From Candidatus Chloroploca asiatica (GTDB taxonomy: Bacteria; Chloroflexota; Chloroflexia; Chloroflexales; Chloroflexaceae): a stretch of 64,000 nucleotides of DNA. The DNA lies in the NCBI RefSeq assembly GCF_002532075.1, contig NZ_LYXE01000200.1:1-64000 (forward strand), read 5' to 3'. Positions within the stretch are counted from its first letter, which is position 1; each line of letters opens with the position of its first letter. Below are positions 25,734-33,756 of this stretch, piece after piece. The position numbers and the translations under genes are program-made. The notes under the pieces were generated by a model. The model did no database searches. It had not been told where the DNA came from and saw only the letters and a list, made by a program, of their open reading frames with translations.

Positions 25734-27716
25734 TTACCGCGCTTTCAACTGCTCGGCCAACTCGACAAAGAAGGGCAGCAATTCGGGATTCTTGAGCGAG
25801 TCGGGATTCGCGGCACGTTCAACGGGTGCACCCATCAGGATCTTCTTGACCGGCACCTCAAGCTTTTTGCCACTGAGCGTGCGCGGCACATCGGGGATCG
25901 CAAAGATCTCATCGGGCACATGGCGCGGCGAAAGCGCTGTCCTGATCGCCGTTTTGATGCGCTGTTCCAGCGCCTTATCGAGGCTCACCCCGTCGCGCAG
26001 CACCACAAAGAGCGGCATATACGAGGCTCCACCCAGCCCTTCGAGGTCAATCACCAGACTATCGAGGACCTCGGGGATCGCCTCGACGGCCCGGTAGATC
26101 TCGCTGGTACCCATGCGAACGCCCTGGCGATTGATCGTGCTATCCGAGCGTCCGTAGATCACGACCCCACCATGCTCGTTAAACACAATCCAGTCACCGT
26201 GGCGCCACAGCCCAGGATAGACCTCAAAATAGCTTTCGCGGTAGCGACGGCCATCAGGATCATTCCAGAAATAGATCGGCATCGAAGGCATTGGCTCGGT
26301 AATCACCAGTTCGCCCATCACCCCCGTGACGCTGCTACCATCGGTATCAAAGGCCTGCGCATTGACGCCCAGCATGCGCCCCTGAATTTCCCCGCTATAC
26401 ACCGGCAACAGGGGCGTGCCGCCCACAAAACAGCCACACACATCGGTGCCCCCGCTGACCGAGGCCAGCCAGAGCTCTGCATTGACTTTGGCATAGACCC
26501 ACTCAAAGCCCTCGGGTGGCAACGGCGACCCAGTTGAACCCATCCCCACAAGCGTATGCAGATCGTACTCGGCACCCGGATGCACATCAGATTTCATTAG
26601 GGACGTAATGTAGCCTGCGCTCGTCCCAAAAAAGGTTATGCCCGCCTGTTCGACATACTTCCAGAGCACCCCCATATCAGGATAGCCCGGGCTTCCATCG
26701 TAGAGCGCAATCGTACTGCCCGTTAACAGCCCACCCACCAGTAAGTTCCACATCATCCAGCCGGTTGTCGTAAACCAGAAAAACCGGTCACCGGGCTTGA
26801 GATTCAGGTGAAGGGTCAACTCTTTTAGATGCTGGATCAGAATGCCGCCCTGGCTCTGCACAATAGCCTTGGGGAGACCGGTGGTGCCTGAGGAATAGAG
26901 TACCCAGAGGGGATGGTCGAATGGGACGTGCTCGAACTGCAACGTCCCGGGGGTTGCGCTTGCCGTCGCCCATGTCAACACCCGGCCTTCGAGATCGTTG
27001 CCAGTCGCTGCTGGATCAAGATAGGGCACCAGGATCGTCGCTTCAAGCGTCGGCAACGCCGCGTGAATCTCGCGCACCGCCCCCAGGCGTTCGTGCGCTT
27101 TGCCGCCGTACCGATACCCATCGACAGCAATTAGCACCTTGGGCTCGATCTGCTGAAAGCGATCAATCACACTCGGACTGCCAAAATCGGGCGAGCAACT
27201 CGACCAGACCGCCCCGAGACTCGCCGCCGCGAGAAAGGCCACTAGCGCCTGCGGAATATTCGGGATATAGCCAACCACCCGATCACCGGCACGCACCCCA
27301 AGTTCACGGAGCGTTGCGGCAACGCCGGTTACCTGGGACTCCAATTCAGCCCAACTCACCTCGGTTAGTGGCCTGCCCTCAGCTTGAAAGATCGCCGCAG
27401 GATGGCTCGTCGTCGCCTGGCGAAAGATATGCTCGGCATAATTGAGCCTTGCCCCCTCAAACCAGCGTGCCCCGGGCATCGTATGGCTCGACAGCACTGT
27501 CGTGTAGGGTGTGGACGACTGAATACCGGAATATTCCCAGATCGACGCCCAGAACGCCTCGATTTCATCAACCGACCAGCGCCATAATTCATCATACGTC
27601 GTAAACTGCAACCCACGGGTCTCGGCAAGCCAGGTCATATAGTGCTGCATATTGCTCTGCTGCTTTAGTTCAACAGAAGGTGACCAGAGCAACATCGGGG
27701 CAGGCTCGTTCGGCAT
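25734..27716 (-). CDS. aacS: Acetoacetyl-CoA synthetase
   Basis: 660 residues, the usual length for acetoacetate-CoA ligase. It activates acetoacetate with ATP and CoA through an acyl-adenylate. Motifs of the ANL superfamily are in place: YSSGTTGLPKAIVQSQGG (ATP loop), GSTGSPLPPEGFEW, WRHGDWIVFNEHGG and GRSDSTINRQGVRMG (hinge), and SGKKLEVPVKKIL with the C-terminal catalytic lysine. The N-terminal LLWSPS and the MQHYMTWLAE stretch are typical of AacS rather than acetyl-CoA synthetase. The upstream region has TACAAT (27759-27764, minus strand). RBS GGAGG precedes the ATG. Role: use of ketone bodies or polyhydroxyalkanoate breakdown products. Confidence 0.92.
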   Translation of the reverse strand: MPNEPAPMLLWSPSVELKQQSNMQHYMTWLAETRGLQFTTYDELWRWSVDEIEAFWASIWEYSGIQSSTPYTTVLSSHTMPGARWFEGARLNYAEHIFRQATTSHPAAIFQAEGRPLTEVSWAELESQVTGVAATLRELGVRAGDRVVGYIPNIPQALVAFLAAASLGAVWSSCSPDFGSPSVIDRFQQIEPKVLIAVDGYRYGGKAHERLGAVREIHAALPTLEATILVPYLDPAATGNDLEGRVLTWATASATPGTLQFEHVPFDHPLWVLYSSGTTGLPKAIVQSQGGILIQHLKELTLHLNLKPGDRFFWFTTTGWMMWNLLVGGLLTGSTIALYDGSPGYPDMGVLWKYVEQAGITFFGTSAGYITSLMKSDVHPGAEYDLHTLVGMGSTGSPLPPEGFEWVYAKVNAELWLASVSGGTDVCGCFVGGTPLLPVYSGEIQGRMLGVNAQAFDTDGSSVTGVMGELVITEPMPSMPIYFWNDPDGRRYRESYFEVYPGLWRHGDWIVFNEHGGVVIYGRSDSTINRQGVRMGTSEIYRAVEAIPEVLDSLVIDLEGLGGASYMPLFVVLRDGVSLDKALEQRIKTAIRTALSPRHVPDEIFAIPDVPRTLSGKKLEVPVKKILMGAPVERAANPDSLKNPELLPFFVELAEQLKAR

Positions 27717-27797
27717 CGAACACCTCCAGAGAGTATTGCATCACGATAAGCGCCTCTTATTGTACCCTATCTTGCCAGGGCAATCACAAGATGGCAA

Positions 27798-27876
27798 GAC
27801 CTCACAGGGCTTCAAGCCCTGTGAGGTCTAGTCTAGCGGATTCATTCGAAGCTTTGCGTCTTTGCGCCTTTGCGTC
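27798..27876. repeat. Intergenic hairpin plus dispersed CTTTGCGCC repeat
   Basis: 27798-27828 is a perfect 15-bp stem (GACCTCACAGGGCTT) with a one-base loop; a related hairpin is at 44605-44629. 27852-27876 contains CTTTGCGCCTTTGCGTC, the same repeat as in the arm of the element near 4940. Both belong to interspersed families. The gap 27717-27909 has no gene. Confidence 0.65.
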
Positions 27877-27909
27877 ACACAATCTGCCTGATGCGCTAAG
27901 GCACTTGTC

Positions 27910-28500
27910 TTAGCTAGACAGCGTCTCTTCCGAAGACTTGACCGTTTCACGTGGTTTGCGCTCGATCCGCTCGACTCCCGAGTTCATCCGTTCAACCAGA
28001 CGGCTCATATCTTCAACAAAGCGGTCAGTATCCTGGATCGGGAAGGCAAAGCGCACTGGCCCGAGCTCGTTGAGGCGGCTCAGGATGTTACGCGGGAAGA
28101 GGGCCAGTTGATCGGCAAAGTCGGTCAGCAGATTCTTGACCAGGGGCTCAAGATTTTGCGCGGTATTCGTGCTCGGAGGCGGGTCAACCAGGGTCAACAC
28201 GAGTTGGCGAATATATTCGGCGTAGCTCTGGATCTTGACTTCGCCCTGTTCACGGACGATCAGTTGACACGCGAGCCGCTGGCCTTCGGCGAGTTTCGCC
28301 TCGGGAATCCAGGCTTTCTCGGCCTCACTCGGCGGGCTCAAATACTCGGCCCCTTCCTGCACCTGGCAGCGACAGAGTTGGCAGGTACCCGCGTTATCGC
28401 ACAGGAAACCGATATGCGCCGCATTGCGTCGGGCAACATTCAAAACCCGCTCGCCGACCTTCGCTTCCATCGCGACATCGTTCATAATGATGGTAGACAT
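27910..28500 (-). CDS. [2Fe-2S] ferredoxin-domain protein with C-terminal extension (possibly chlorosome envelope CsmY-like)
   Basis: 196 residues. Residues 1 to about 95 are an adrenodoxin-type [2Fe-2S] domain with ligands Cys34, Cys40, Cys43 and Cys78 (CDNAGTCQLC and ACQL); Cys45 is extra. The second half, about 100 residues, is not a ferredoxin: it has LVKNLLTDFADQLALFPRN, GPVRFAFPI, and an amphipathic end MSRLVERMNSGVERIERKP. Ferredoxin domains with such extensions are known from chlorosome envelope proteins (CsmI, CsmJ, CsmX in green sulfur bacteria; CsmY in Chloroflexus). The match here is from domain plan only. It has its own strong promoter and RBS (GAGGAGA). Confidence 0.75.
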   Translation of the reverse strand: MSTIIMNDVAMEAKVGERVLNVARRNAAHIGFLCDNAGTCQLCRCQVQEGAEYLSPPSEAEKAWIPEAKLAEGQRLACQLIVREQGEVKIQSYAEYIRQLVLTLVDPPPSTNTAQNLEPLVKNLLTDFADQLALFPRNILSRLNELGPVRFAFPIQDTDRFVEDMSRLVERMNSGVERIERKPRETVKSSEETLSS

Positions 28501-28556
28501 GTCTGATCTCCTCTGGCTGGAGCTTGGGGGGGCCGCATGTACCTAGGTTAGCCTTC

Positions 28557-28585
28557 ACAATAACATAGGCGATAGATCGCGTCAA
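28557..28585 (-). promoter_or_regulatory. Strong promoter for the ferredoxin-domain gene
   Basis: On the minus strand TTGACG (28580-28585), 17 bp, TATTGT (28557-28562). It gives a leader of about 50 nt to the ATG at 28500. Confidence 0.7.
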
Positions 28586-28614
28586 GCAACGTGATGAGGG
28601 TGCTAAGCTTGCGC

Positions 28615-28731
28615 TCACTCCAGCACATCAAACCCAAGGGCAAAGCTTATCGCCTCGCGTAACTCGCGGAGCCTTTCTGGTGCAAGATGTGTAATATAAC
28701 CGGCGAGCTTGGCTTTGGCGATCTGATTCAT
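28615..28731 (-). pseudogene. 38-residue ORF coupled to antitoxin; possible toxin C-terminal remnant
   Basis: ATG at 28731 overlaps the antitoxin stop (ATGA), the normal coupling of antitoxin to toxin. The product is only 38 residues: MNQIAKAKLAGYITHL, then APERLRELREAISFALGF and a short tail. The last 30 residues resemble the C-terminal helix of MazF/PemK-type toxins (QI...K.....G.L......L..AI..ALGL). The nuclease core would be missing. Either the toxin was deleted in frame and only its tail remains, or this is an unrelated small protein. The ORF is real in the sense of position and overlap; identity is uncertain. Confidence 0.45.
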
Positions 28732-28961
28732 TGCTCACCCCATGCTTGCTCAGCGTCCCAAACATCAAACTCACCTGGCGCAACGGGATGTTGCGCATAG
28801 CCTCTGGCATGCTGCTGCTCTTTTTCAAGGATGGCGTGATGGCGTAATGCGAGTTGGAGGGCTGAGCGAATAAATGCCGAACGGGTGGTTTGCAGCGCTG
28901 CCGTCAGATGATCCACTTCAGCCAGCAACTCGTCATCAATGGTCATTTGGATCGTTTTCAC
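28728..28961 (-). CDS. Ribbon-helix-helix antitoxin-like protein
   Basis: 77 residues from GTG at 28961, preceded by GAGGT; the longer upstream frame runs into a palindrome and has no site. The N-terminal strand KTIQMTIDDELLAEVDHLTAAL and the helix TTRSAFIRSALQLALRHH are the CopG/MetJ/Arc DNA-binding fold, typical of MazE/RelB-like antitoxins. The acidic C-terminus (GEFDVWDAEQAWGEQ) would be the toxin-binding part. Its stop overlaps a 38-codon ORF instead of a full toxin gene. Antitoxins of this type repress their own operon. Confidence 0.8.
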   Translation of the reverse strand: MKTIQMTIDDELLAEVDHLTAALQTTRSAFIRSALQLALRHHAILEKEQQHARGYAQHPVAPGEFDVWDAEQAWGEQ

Positions 28962-28994
28962 AATGCACCTCGTACGCTCGGTCGCATCAGCTTC

Positions 28995-29037
28995 TGGTGC
29001 TGGCACCGGCCAGCTACGCTGGCCGGTGCCAGCACCA
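28995..29037. repeat. Long palindrome, GCCAGC family (member e)
   Basis: A perfect 20-bp stem (TGGTGCTGGCACCGGCCAGC and complement) around TAC, the same core read on the other strand (GTA). It starts 4 nt after the HD-domain gene stop and upstream of the antitoxin. It has no T-tract, so it is a poor intrinsic terminator. Confidence 0.85.
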
Positions 29038-29040
29038 TCC

Positions 29041-29673
29041 TTACACCCCCCCAATGCCGAGGCGCGTTGCGTTGCTGCGCAGCGCGACAATGACTTCGGC
29101 GATGAGGTCGTCGAGCGGCATTGCAATCACGTCGGCCCCGTGGCGAATGCCGTCACGACTCACTTTGGCGGCAAAGGCTTTGTCTTTCATCTTTTTCTTG
29201 ACCGACGAGACTTCGACGCTCGCGATGTTTTTGTCGGGGCGTACCAGCGCTACGGCGGTGACAAAGCCGCTCAATTCGTCAACTGCATAGAGTGTCCGTT
29301 CCAGCACCGAGACTGGCGCGATGCCGCTGTAGTCAGCATGACTCAAGACGGCTCGCAAGACTTCTTGATTCCATCCAGTTTCGCGTAGATGCGCGACCCC
29401 GTAAAAGGGGTGCCCTGGCAGCGTCGCCGGCAGAGGCTCGCCAGCAAGGATGGCCTCGGCTAGCGCGGTCGTGGCTGGCCCTGCCTCGGGCATGCTCGGA
29501 TATTGCTCGAAGTCCATGTCATGGATCAGGCCCACCGCTTCCCAGAGATCGGCATCTTCCCCGGTCTTGTGGGCAAAATGAACCATACACGTCGCGACGG
29601 CCTCGCAATGTTTGCGCAGGCTCTCCGCCTTGACCCACTCGTACAGGGTCGCTCGGGCACGCTCACTCAACAT
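29041..29673 (-). CDS. HD-domain hydrolase
   Basis: 210 residues from ATG at 29673, with AAAGAGGA upstream. The HD superfamily pattern is seen: the first His in CMVHFAHKTGED or nearby, the HD pair in AVGLIHDMDFEQYP, His in HPFYGVAHLRETG, and SHADYSG. These residues bind a metal pair and hydrolyse phosphate esters, often of nucleotides. The substrate is unknown. It overlaps the end of the upstream glycosyltransferase gene by 7 nt, so the two are coupled. Confidence 0.85.
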   Translation of the reverse strand: MLSERARATLYEWVKAESLRKHCEAVATCMVHFAHKTGEDADLWEAVGLIHDMDFEQYPSMPEAGPATTALAEAILAGEPLPATLPGHPFYGVAHLRETGWNQEVLRAVLSHADYSGIAPVSVLERTLYAVDELSGFVTAVALVRPDKNIASVEVSSVKKKMKDKAFAAKVSRDGIRHGADVIAMPLDDLIAEVIVALRSNATRLGIGGV

Positions 29674-30449
29674 ACATGATCCTCTTTCTTCTTGATCCCA
29701 CATGCGTTGTGCAGGCTCCATAATAGCAAAAAAGTGACGAGCTCGTGCCATGCCATGGTGGCACAGAGCAAGAAGCCTACGGGCCCGTCGCGCCATCCTC
29801 CGAGTTGTCCATAGCGCCGCCAAAATTCGCGTGCCGGTGCCCCGAGCAGGTTGCGCCAGCGCATGATGCGCCCTTGTCGGTAGAGGGTCTGCGCTTCGGC
29901 GAGCGCGTAGCGGCTCTGTTTGTGCCACAATTCGGCGAGGCGCGTGATATTTTCGTGCCAGAGATGCTCGTGCGTTGAAGCGATGGCTCCGTCCAGGCTC
30001 GCCGCTTCATGCACCAGGCGGCTTTCGTCAAAGTGTGCCGCATTCCGCCGGAGCAGCCGGAGTTGATGATCGGGATACCAGCCGCCTCCCTGCAGGATCT
30101 GGCCGAAAAAGCGATTGTATCGGGGCAGACGAAAACCTGCTGCGGTTGGCTCGTTCTGCAAGGTTGCCCTCAGTTCGTTGGCAAGCGCGGGTGTAACCAG
30201 TTCGTCGGCATCAAGGAAGAGCACCCAGGGTGTACTGGCGAGTTCCAGGCCCCGGTTGCGTTGCGCTGGAAAGCCACGCCAGGGTTCGCAGACGACCCGT
30301 GCCCCGTGACTCTGCGCTCGTTCCGCCGTACGGTCAGTCGTACGGTCGTCGAGCAGCACGATGAGCTCGTCGGTCAGGCCGCTCACACTGCTCAGGCACG
30401 CCTCGATATACGCTTCTTCGTCGCGGGCAATGATCACCACGGCTAGCAT
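29667..30449 (-). CDS. Family 2 glycosyltransferase (WaaE/KdtX-like)
   Basis: 260 residues. The N-terminal GT-A domain begins LAVVIIARDEEAYIEACLSS. It has ELIVLLDDRTTDRTAE, FPAQRNRGLELA and the DXD-type metal motif VLFLDADELV, then RLPRYNRFFGQ and GWYPDHQLRLLRR, typical of the LPS heptose/glucose-transferase group. A hydrophobic segment near the C-terminus suggests membrane contact. It lies between a GT39/87-like membrane transferase gene and an HD hydrolase gene, probably one operon for envelope glycans. Confidence 0.9.
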   Translation of the reverse strand: MLAVVIIARDEEAYIEACLSSVSGLTDELIVLLDDRTTDRTAERAQSHGARVVCEPWRGFPAQRNRGLELASTPWVLFLDADELVTPALANELRATLQNEPTAAGFRLPRYNRFFGQILQGGGWYPDHQLRLLRRNAAHFDESRLVHEAASLDGAIASTHEHLWHENITRLAELWHKQSRYALAEAQTLYRQGRIMRWRNLLGAPAREFWRRYGQLGGWRDGPVGFLLCATMAWHELVTFLLLWSLHNACGIKKKEDHVC

Positions 30450-30461
30450 GGCTGCTCCTTT

Positions 30462-32468
30462 TCAGCGCTGCAATTGGATCGACGCAAGCACAATGCTCCC
30501 GCCGTCACCGACGCCAACGGGATCGAGCCGCAGGCCGGTAATGATCCCCTGCCATCCAGGCGCAGCGGCAAGATCGAGACGATAGGTGGCGAACTCCTCG
30601 CCTTCGATCAGCGTCCAGCGCATTGAACGCGCCTCGTCGGTCTGCCCGTTCTCGTCAAGCCAAAAGAGTTGGGCATCGCGGGCGGCTGTTGTGGCGGCCA
30701 TTGTGATCTCGATATTTGCAAACGCTGCCGTATCGAGGCGCATGGGCGGGCTGATCAGGGCTGGGTCAATGCCTGGTTCGAGCCTCCATCCCTTGGCGTC
30801 GCGCCCGAGCGTGGTTGCATTGAGCACCCGCCAGCCCCACTCCAGACGGGCGAAATCCCAGCCGGGCTCCTCGGCGAGGGTTTGGGTTCCAGGGAGCACC
30901 CCGTACCTCGGCAGGGGCGCGGCAAGTTCAAGAGGGCGTAGGGCCTCTCGGTAGGGCGCATAACAGGCTGCTACCTCTTCGGGGGCCAACCCGAGCCGTT
31001 CGCTGGGTGTCGGTGGCTCACCGGGGGGCGCTGGGGGCGGATGAATTGCATCGTCGGCAATGAAGACGGCGTAGCCGCTGGCGAGCGCCGTCGCAATGTG
31101 TTCCTGGATCAGCGCACACGCGGCAGGCCAATCATTGCCAGTCAGCGCAACCGCCTGATTCAGCGAGATTACGTTGGGGTGTTGCTCGTAAAAGGGGAGG
31201 TAGAGTTCGGCAAGGCCATCAGGTACGACCAACAGATCACCTGGGGCTGCAAGGTCAACCAGGCTCGTCGCGGCAAGGCGTTGCAGATCGCGCTGCGCAT
31301 CGCCACGTTGCTGGATGGTCGCCCAGTTGAGGCCAAGCATCGTCACCCCGATCCCAAGGACGAGCAACTGGGTGAGTTGATGCCTCCAACCGGGAGCCTG
31401 AGGATCGCGCTGGTTGCTGGCAGGATGCGTTGCCAGCAAGAGCAGCAAATAAAACGGTGGCAAGCTCGCGATCCAGAATTCGATATTGTCCGGCTCCCAC
31501 CAGAGAAAAAAGGCCCCATAGACCAGCAACCAGCTCGTAGCGATCACTAGGCTCCCCGGCGGTGCGGTGCGGCGCAGCGGGCGCAGGTGGAGGAGCAGCA
31601 GGCCAAGGAGCAGCAGGCCCAGGATCGCCCCGCCTGGCTGGGCAATGGTGTCGGCGAGCCCCTGCCCCAGCAAGCTGAGTTTCGCCTGATCGACTGGCCC
31701 CCCCCAGAAGCCGGTGGTGGTATAGCCGGCGGCCCAGGTAAAGAGATCGGTTGCGTTGCGGAACCCACTGACTCCCAGGCCAACCCACAGATAGGCCCCA
31801 CCAACCACCAACGCCAGAGGCAACCCATAACTGAGCAGGGTGACAAGAAGGCCACGCCAGTCGGTCGGCCCTGCCTCTTTTTGCTTGACATAACTGTAAG
31901 CTAAAGCAAGACCAGCGGGTACACTCAGCAGCACATTCGTCTGGTGAAAGAGCACCGCCACGCCTTGCACCAGGCCGAGGCCAGCGGCAAGGGTTGGTGA
32001 GGCAGGCCTACGGGCTGCGCGGAGCATCAATGCGAGCGCAACGATCAGGAAGATGGCCGCAATCGTATAGACTTCGACCTCAATCGCATAGTACCAATAG
32101 GCAAAACTGCTCGCGAGCAGTAACGCCCCGAGCAGCGCCGGTTGCCATGCCCACGTCTGCGACTGACCGCGACCGATGAGGCGTCCGATCACCATCCCAA
32201 AGAGCGTCACCCCAAGCGCACCTGCCAGTGCATTGGTCAACTGTAACAAACGTTCGGCCCCACCGGGCCACCCCAGGCCCCTGGCAACGGTGTGGATCAA
32301 TGCCCCGAGAGGGCCATAGGCGAGGTGGTGCGGATGGAACAACTCTTGCCAGGGCTTGCGTTCGACATCAAGGATATACGAGAGCGCATCGTAGGTATGC
32401 ACATCGGTGAGGGTCAGCACATAGAGTGCCGCGCAACAACAGAACGTCAGGAGGGCAAAACTTCGCAT
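30462..32468 (-). CDS. Polytopic GT-C-type glycosyltransferase-like membrane protein
   Basis: 668 residues: about ten membrane segments in residues 1-390, then a long soluble C-terminal domain (about 400-668). The first external loop has LTDVHTYDALSYILDVERKP, with the Asp expected in GT-C/PMT-fold enzymes, and HPHHLAYGPLG. The C-terminal half ends in a small beta domain resembling a carbohydrate-binding or jelly-roll module (RLDTAAFANIEITMAA, FRLDLAAAPGW-like pattern). Its start codon overlaps the stop of the DUF192 gene by one base. Donor and acceptor are unknown. Confidence 0.75.
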   Translation of the reverse strand: MRSFALLTFCCCAALYVLTLTDVHTYDALSYILDVERKPWQELFHPHHLAYGPLGALIHTVARGLGWPGGAERLLQLTNALAGALGVTLFGMVIGRLIGRGQSQTWAWQPALLGALLLASSFAYWYYAIEVEVYTIAAIFLIVALALMLRAARRPASPTLAAGLGLVQGVAVLFHQTNVLLSVPAGLALAYSYVKQKEAGPTDWRGLLVTLLSYGLPLALVVGGAYLWVGLGVSGFRNATDLFTWAAGYTTTGFWGGPVDQAKLSLLGQGLADTIAQPGGAILGLLLLGLLLLHLRPLRRTAPPGSLVIATSWLLVYGAFFLWWEPDNIEFWIASLPPFYLLLLLATHPASNQRDPQAPGWRHQLTQLLVLGIGVTMLGLNWATIQQRGDAQRDLQRLAATSLVDLAAPGDLLVVPDGLAELYLPFYEQHPNVISLNQAVALTGNDWPAACALIQEHIATALASGYAVFIADDAIHPPPAPPGEPPTPSERLGLAPEEVAACYAPYREALRPLELAAPLPRYGVLPGTQTLAEEPGWDFARLEWGWRVLNATTLGRDAKGWRLEPGIDPALISPPMRLDTAAFANIEITMAATTAARDAQLFWLDENGQTDEARSMRWTLIEGEEFATYRLDLAAAPGWQGIITGLRLDPVGVGDGGSIVLASIQLQR

Positions 32469-32833
32469 TAACGCACGGCATCCTGTCGTTCAATGCTTAC
32501 CTGATCCCCAAGGGCGGTACCGGTAGCAGCAATCATGCCAGCGGGCAGTTCAACCACATAATGGGCGCGCCAGGCACCAGCAAAAGGGCGATTGGGGGGC
32601 AGCGCACTGGTCAGACCTACCACACGGTCGTGCCGATTGACAAAGACAACATCAATCGGAAAGCGCATAAAAAAGCTATGCACACTCGAACACGGCACAA
32701 TCAGCAACCCCTCACCGGGTGCAAGGCCGGGGTGCCCAATCAGGCCTTTGCCGCGCGCCAAAAAGCTACGGGCCTCGGTACAGGCCAGGGCGAGTGGAAC
32801 ACCTCGCGTTTGATTATAGACGGCTACGGTCAC
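32468..32833 (-). CDS. DUF192 family protein
   Basis: 121 residues from GTG, right after the TadC stop. DUF192 motifs: ARSFLARGKGLIGHPGL, then LLIVPCSSVHSFFMRFPIDV and FVNRHDRVV. The family has a compact beta fold and no proven function; many members are secreted, but this one has no signal peptide. It is coupled to the end of the Tad operon (4-nt gap to tadC; one-base overlap with the next gene), so it is expressed with pilus genes. DUF192 genes next to pilus or secretion genes are known in other genomes. Confidence 0.85.
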   Translation of the reverse strand: MTVAVYNQTRGVPLALACTEARSFLARGKGLIGHPGLAPGEGLLIVPCSSVHSFFMRFPIDVVFVNRHDRVVGLTSALPPNRPFAGAWRAHYVVELPAGMIAATGTALGDQVSIERQDAVR

Positions 32834-32836
32834 GCT

Positions 32837-33754
32837 TCACCCACCAAAAGACTGCAACAGGCGTGGCACAGCAGGCCCGAGGATCACCACAAAGAGGGCC
32901 GGAAAGATCAAGAAAACCATGGGGAAGAGCATCTTGATCGGGGCCTGTTGAGCCAGGGCCTCGGCGCGTTGGCGGCGTTTGACGCGCATCTGATCGGCCT
33001 GAATGCGCAAGATCTTTGACATCGACACACCGAGCTGATCGGCTTGAATGATCGCCGAGGTAAAGGTCTGCACATCTTCCACACCGGTACGTTCAGCAAG
33101 ATCCTTCAGCGCCTCGCGACGCGTACGACCGAGGCGAATATCGGACAGCACCCGTTTGAACTCACGGCTCAGTTCATCGTCCCATTTTTGCGTAACGCGT
33201 TGGAGGGCAAGATCAAAGGCGAGGCCAGCTTCAACGCTAATACAGAGCAGATCAAGGGCATCGGGCATCGCCTTCTGGATGGCCTTTTTGCGGTCAGCAA
33301 TCTTGCGGCCCAGCCACATCACGGGCAACATATAGCCCAGGACAAAGCCAATGACACTATAGAGCACCGCCTGGCCCGTCTCCATCGTACTGAACGAGAC
33401 GACCATAATAATCAAGCCGAGCATGAGCGTCAGAGCGACGCGCAGGCCGATAAACATCGCCGGGGTAATATTGCCTGGATTACCGGCCAGTTGCAAATTC
33501 AACTTGAGCCGATCCATACTCTGGCGTGGCCCATACTTGCCCATCGTCGTCAAGAGACTGCGCGTAGCCGGCAGAATCACCCGCTGGCTAAAGGGTTGCT
33601 CGAGCTCCATCTCTTCGAGGGTCATCGCCCGTTCAGTAAACTGATTGAGGCGTGCCTCAATCGCATCTGAACGGCGGGAACCCATTAGCACAAACACCAT
33701 GAGCCCGATCCCGCCGAGGATAAGCACCCCAAATACGAGTACCAGAGGACTCAT
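32837..33754 (-). CDS. tadC: Tad pilus inner-membrane platform protein TadC (GspF-like)
   Basis: 305 residues. An N-terminal membrane segment is followed by a cytoplasmic helical region, then the T2SSF domain (about 160-285) with DALDLLCISVEAGLAFDLAL and QADQLGVSMSKILRIQADQM, and closing membrane segments. It pairs with TadB to form the platform that couples the ATPase to pilin insertion. The ATG at 33754 follows GAGG by 7 nt; a GTG two codons earlier overlaps the tadB stop. Confidence 0.92.
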   Translation of the reverse strand: MSPLVLVFGVLILGGIGLMVFVLMGSRRSDAIEARLNQFTERAMTLEEMELEQPFSQRVILPATRSLLTTMGKYGPRQSMDRLKLNLQLAGNPGNITPAMFIGLRVALTLMLGLIIMVVSFSTMETGQAVLYSVIGFVLGYMLPVMWLGRKIADRKKAIQKAMPDALDLLCISVEAGLAFDLALQRVTQKWDDELSREFKRVLSDIRLGRTRREALKDLAERTGVEDVQTFTSAIIQADQLGVSMSKILRIQADQMRVKRRQRAEALAQQAPIKMLFPMVFLIFPALFVVILGPAVPRLLQSFGG

Positions 33755-33756
33755 TA

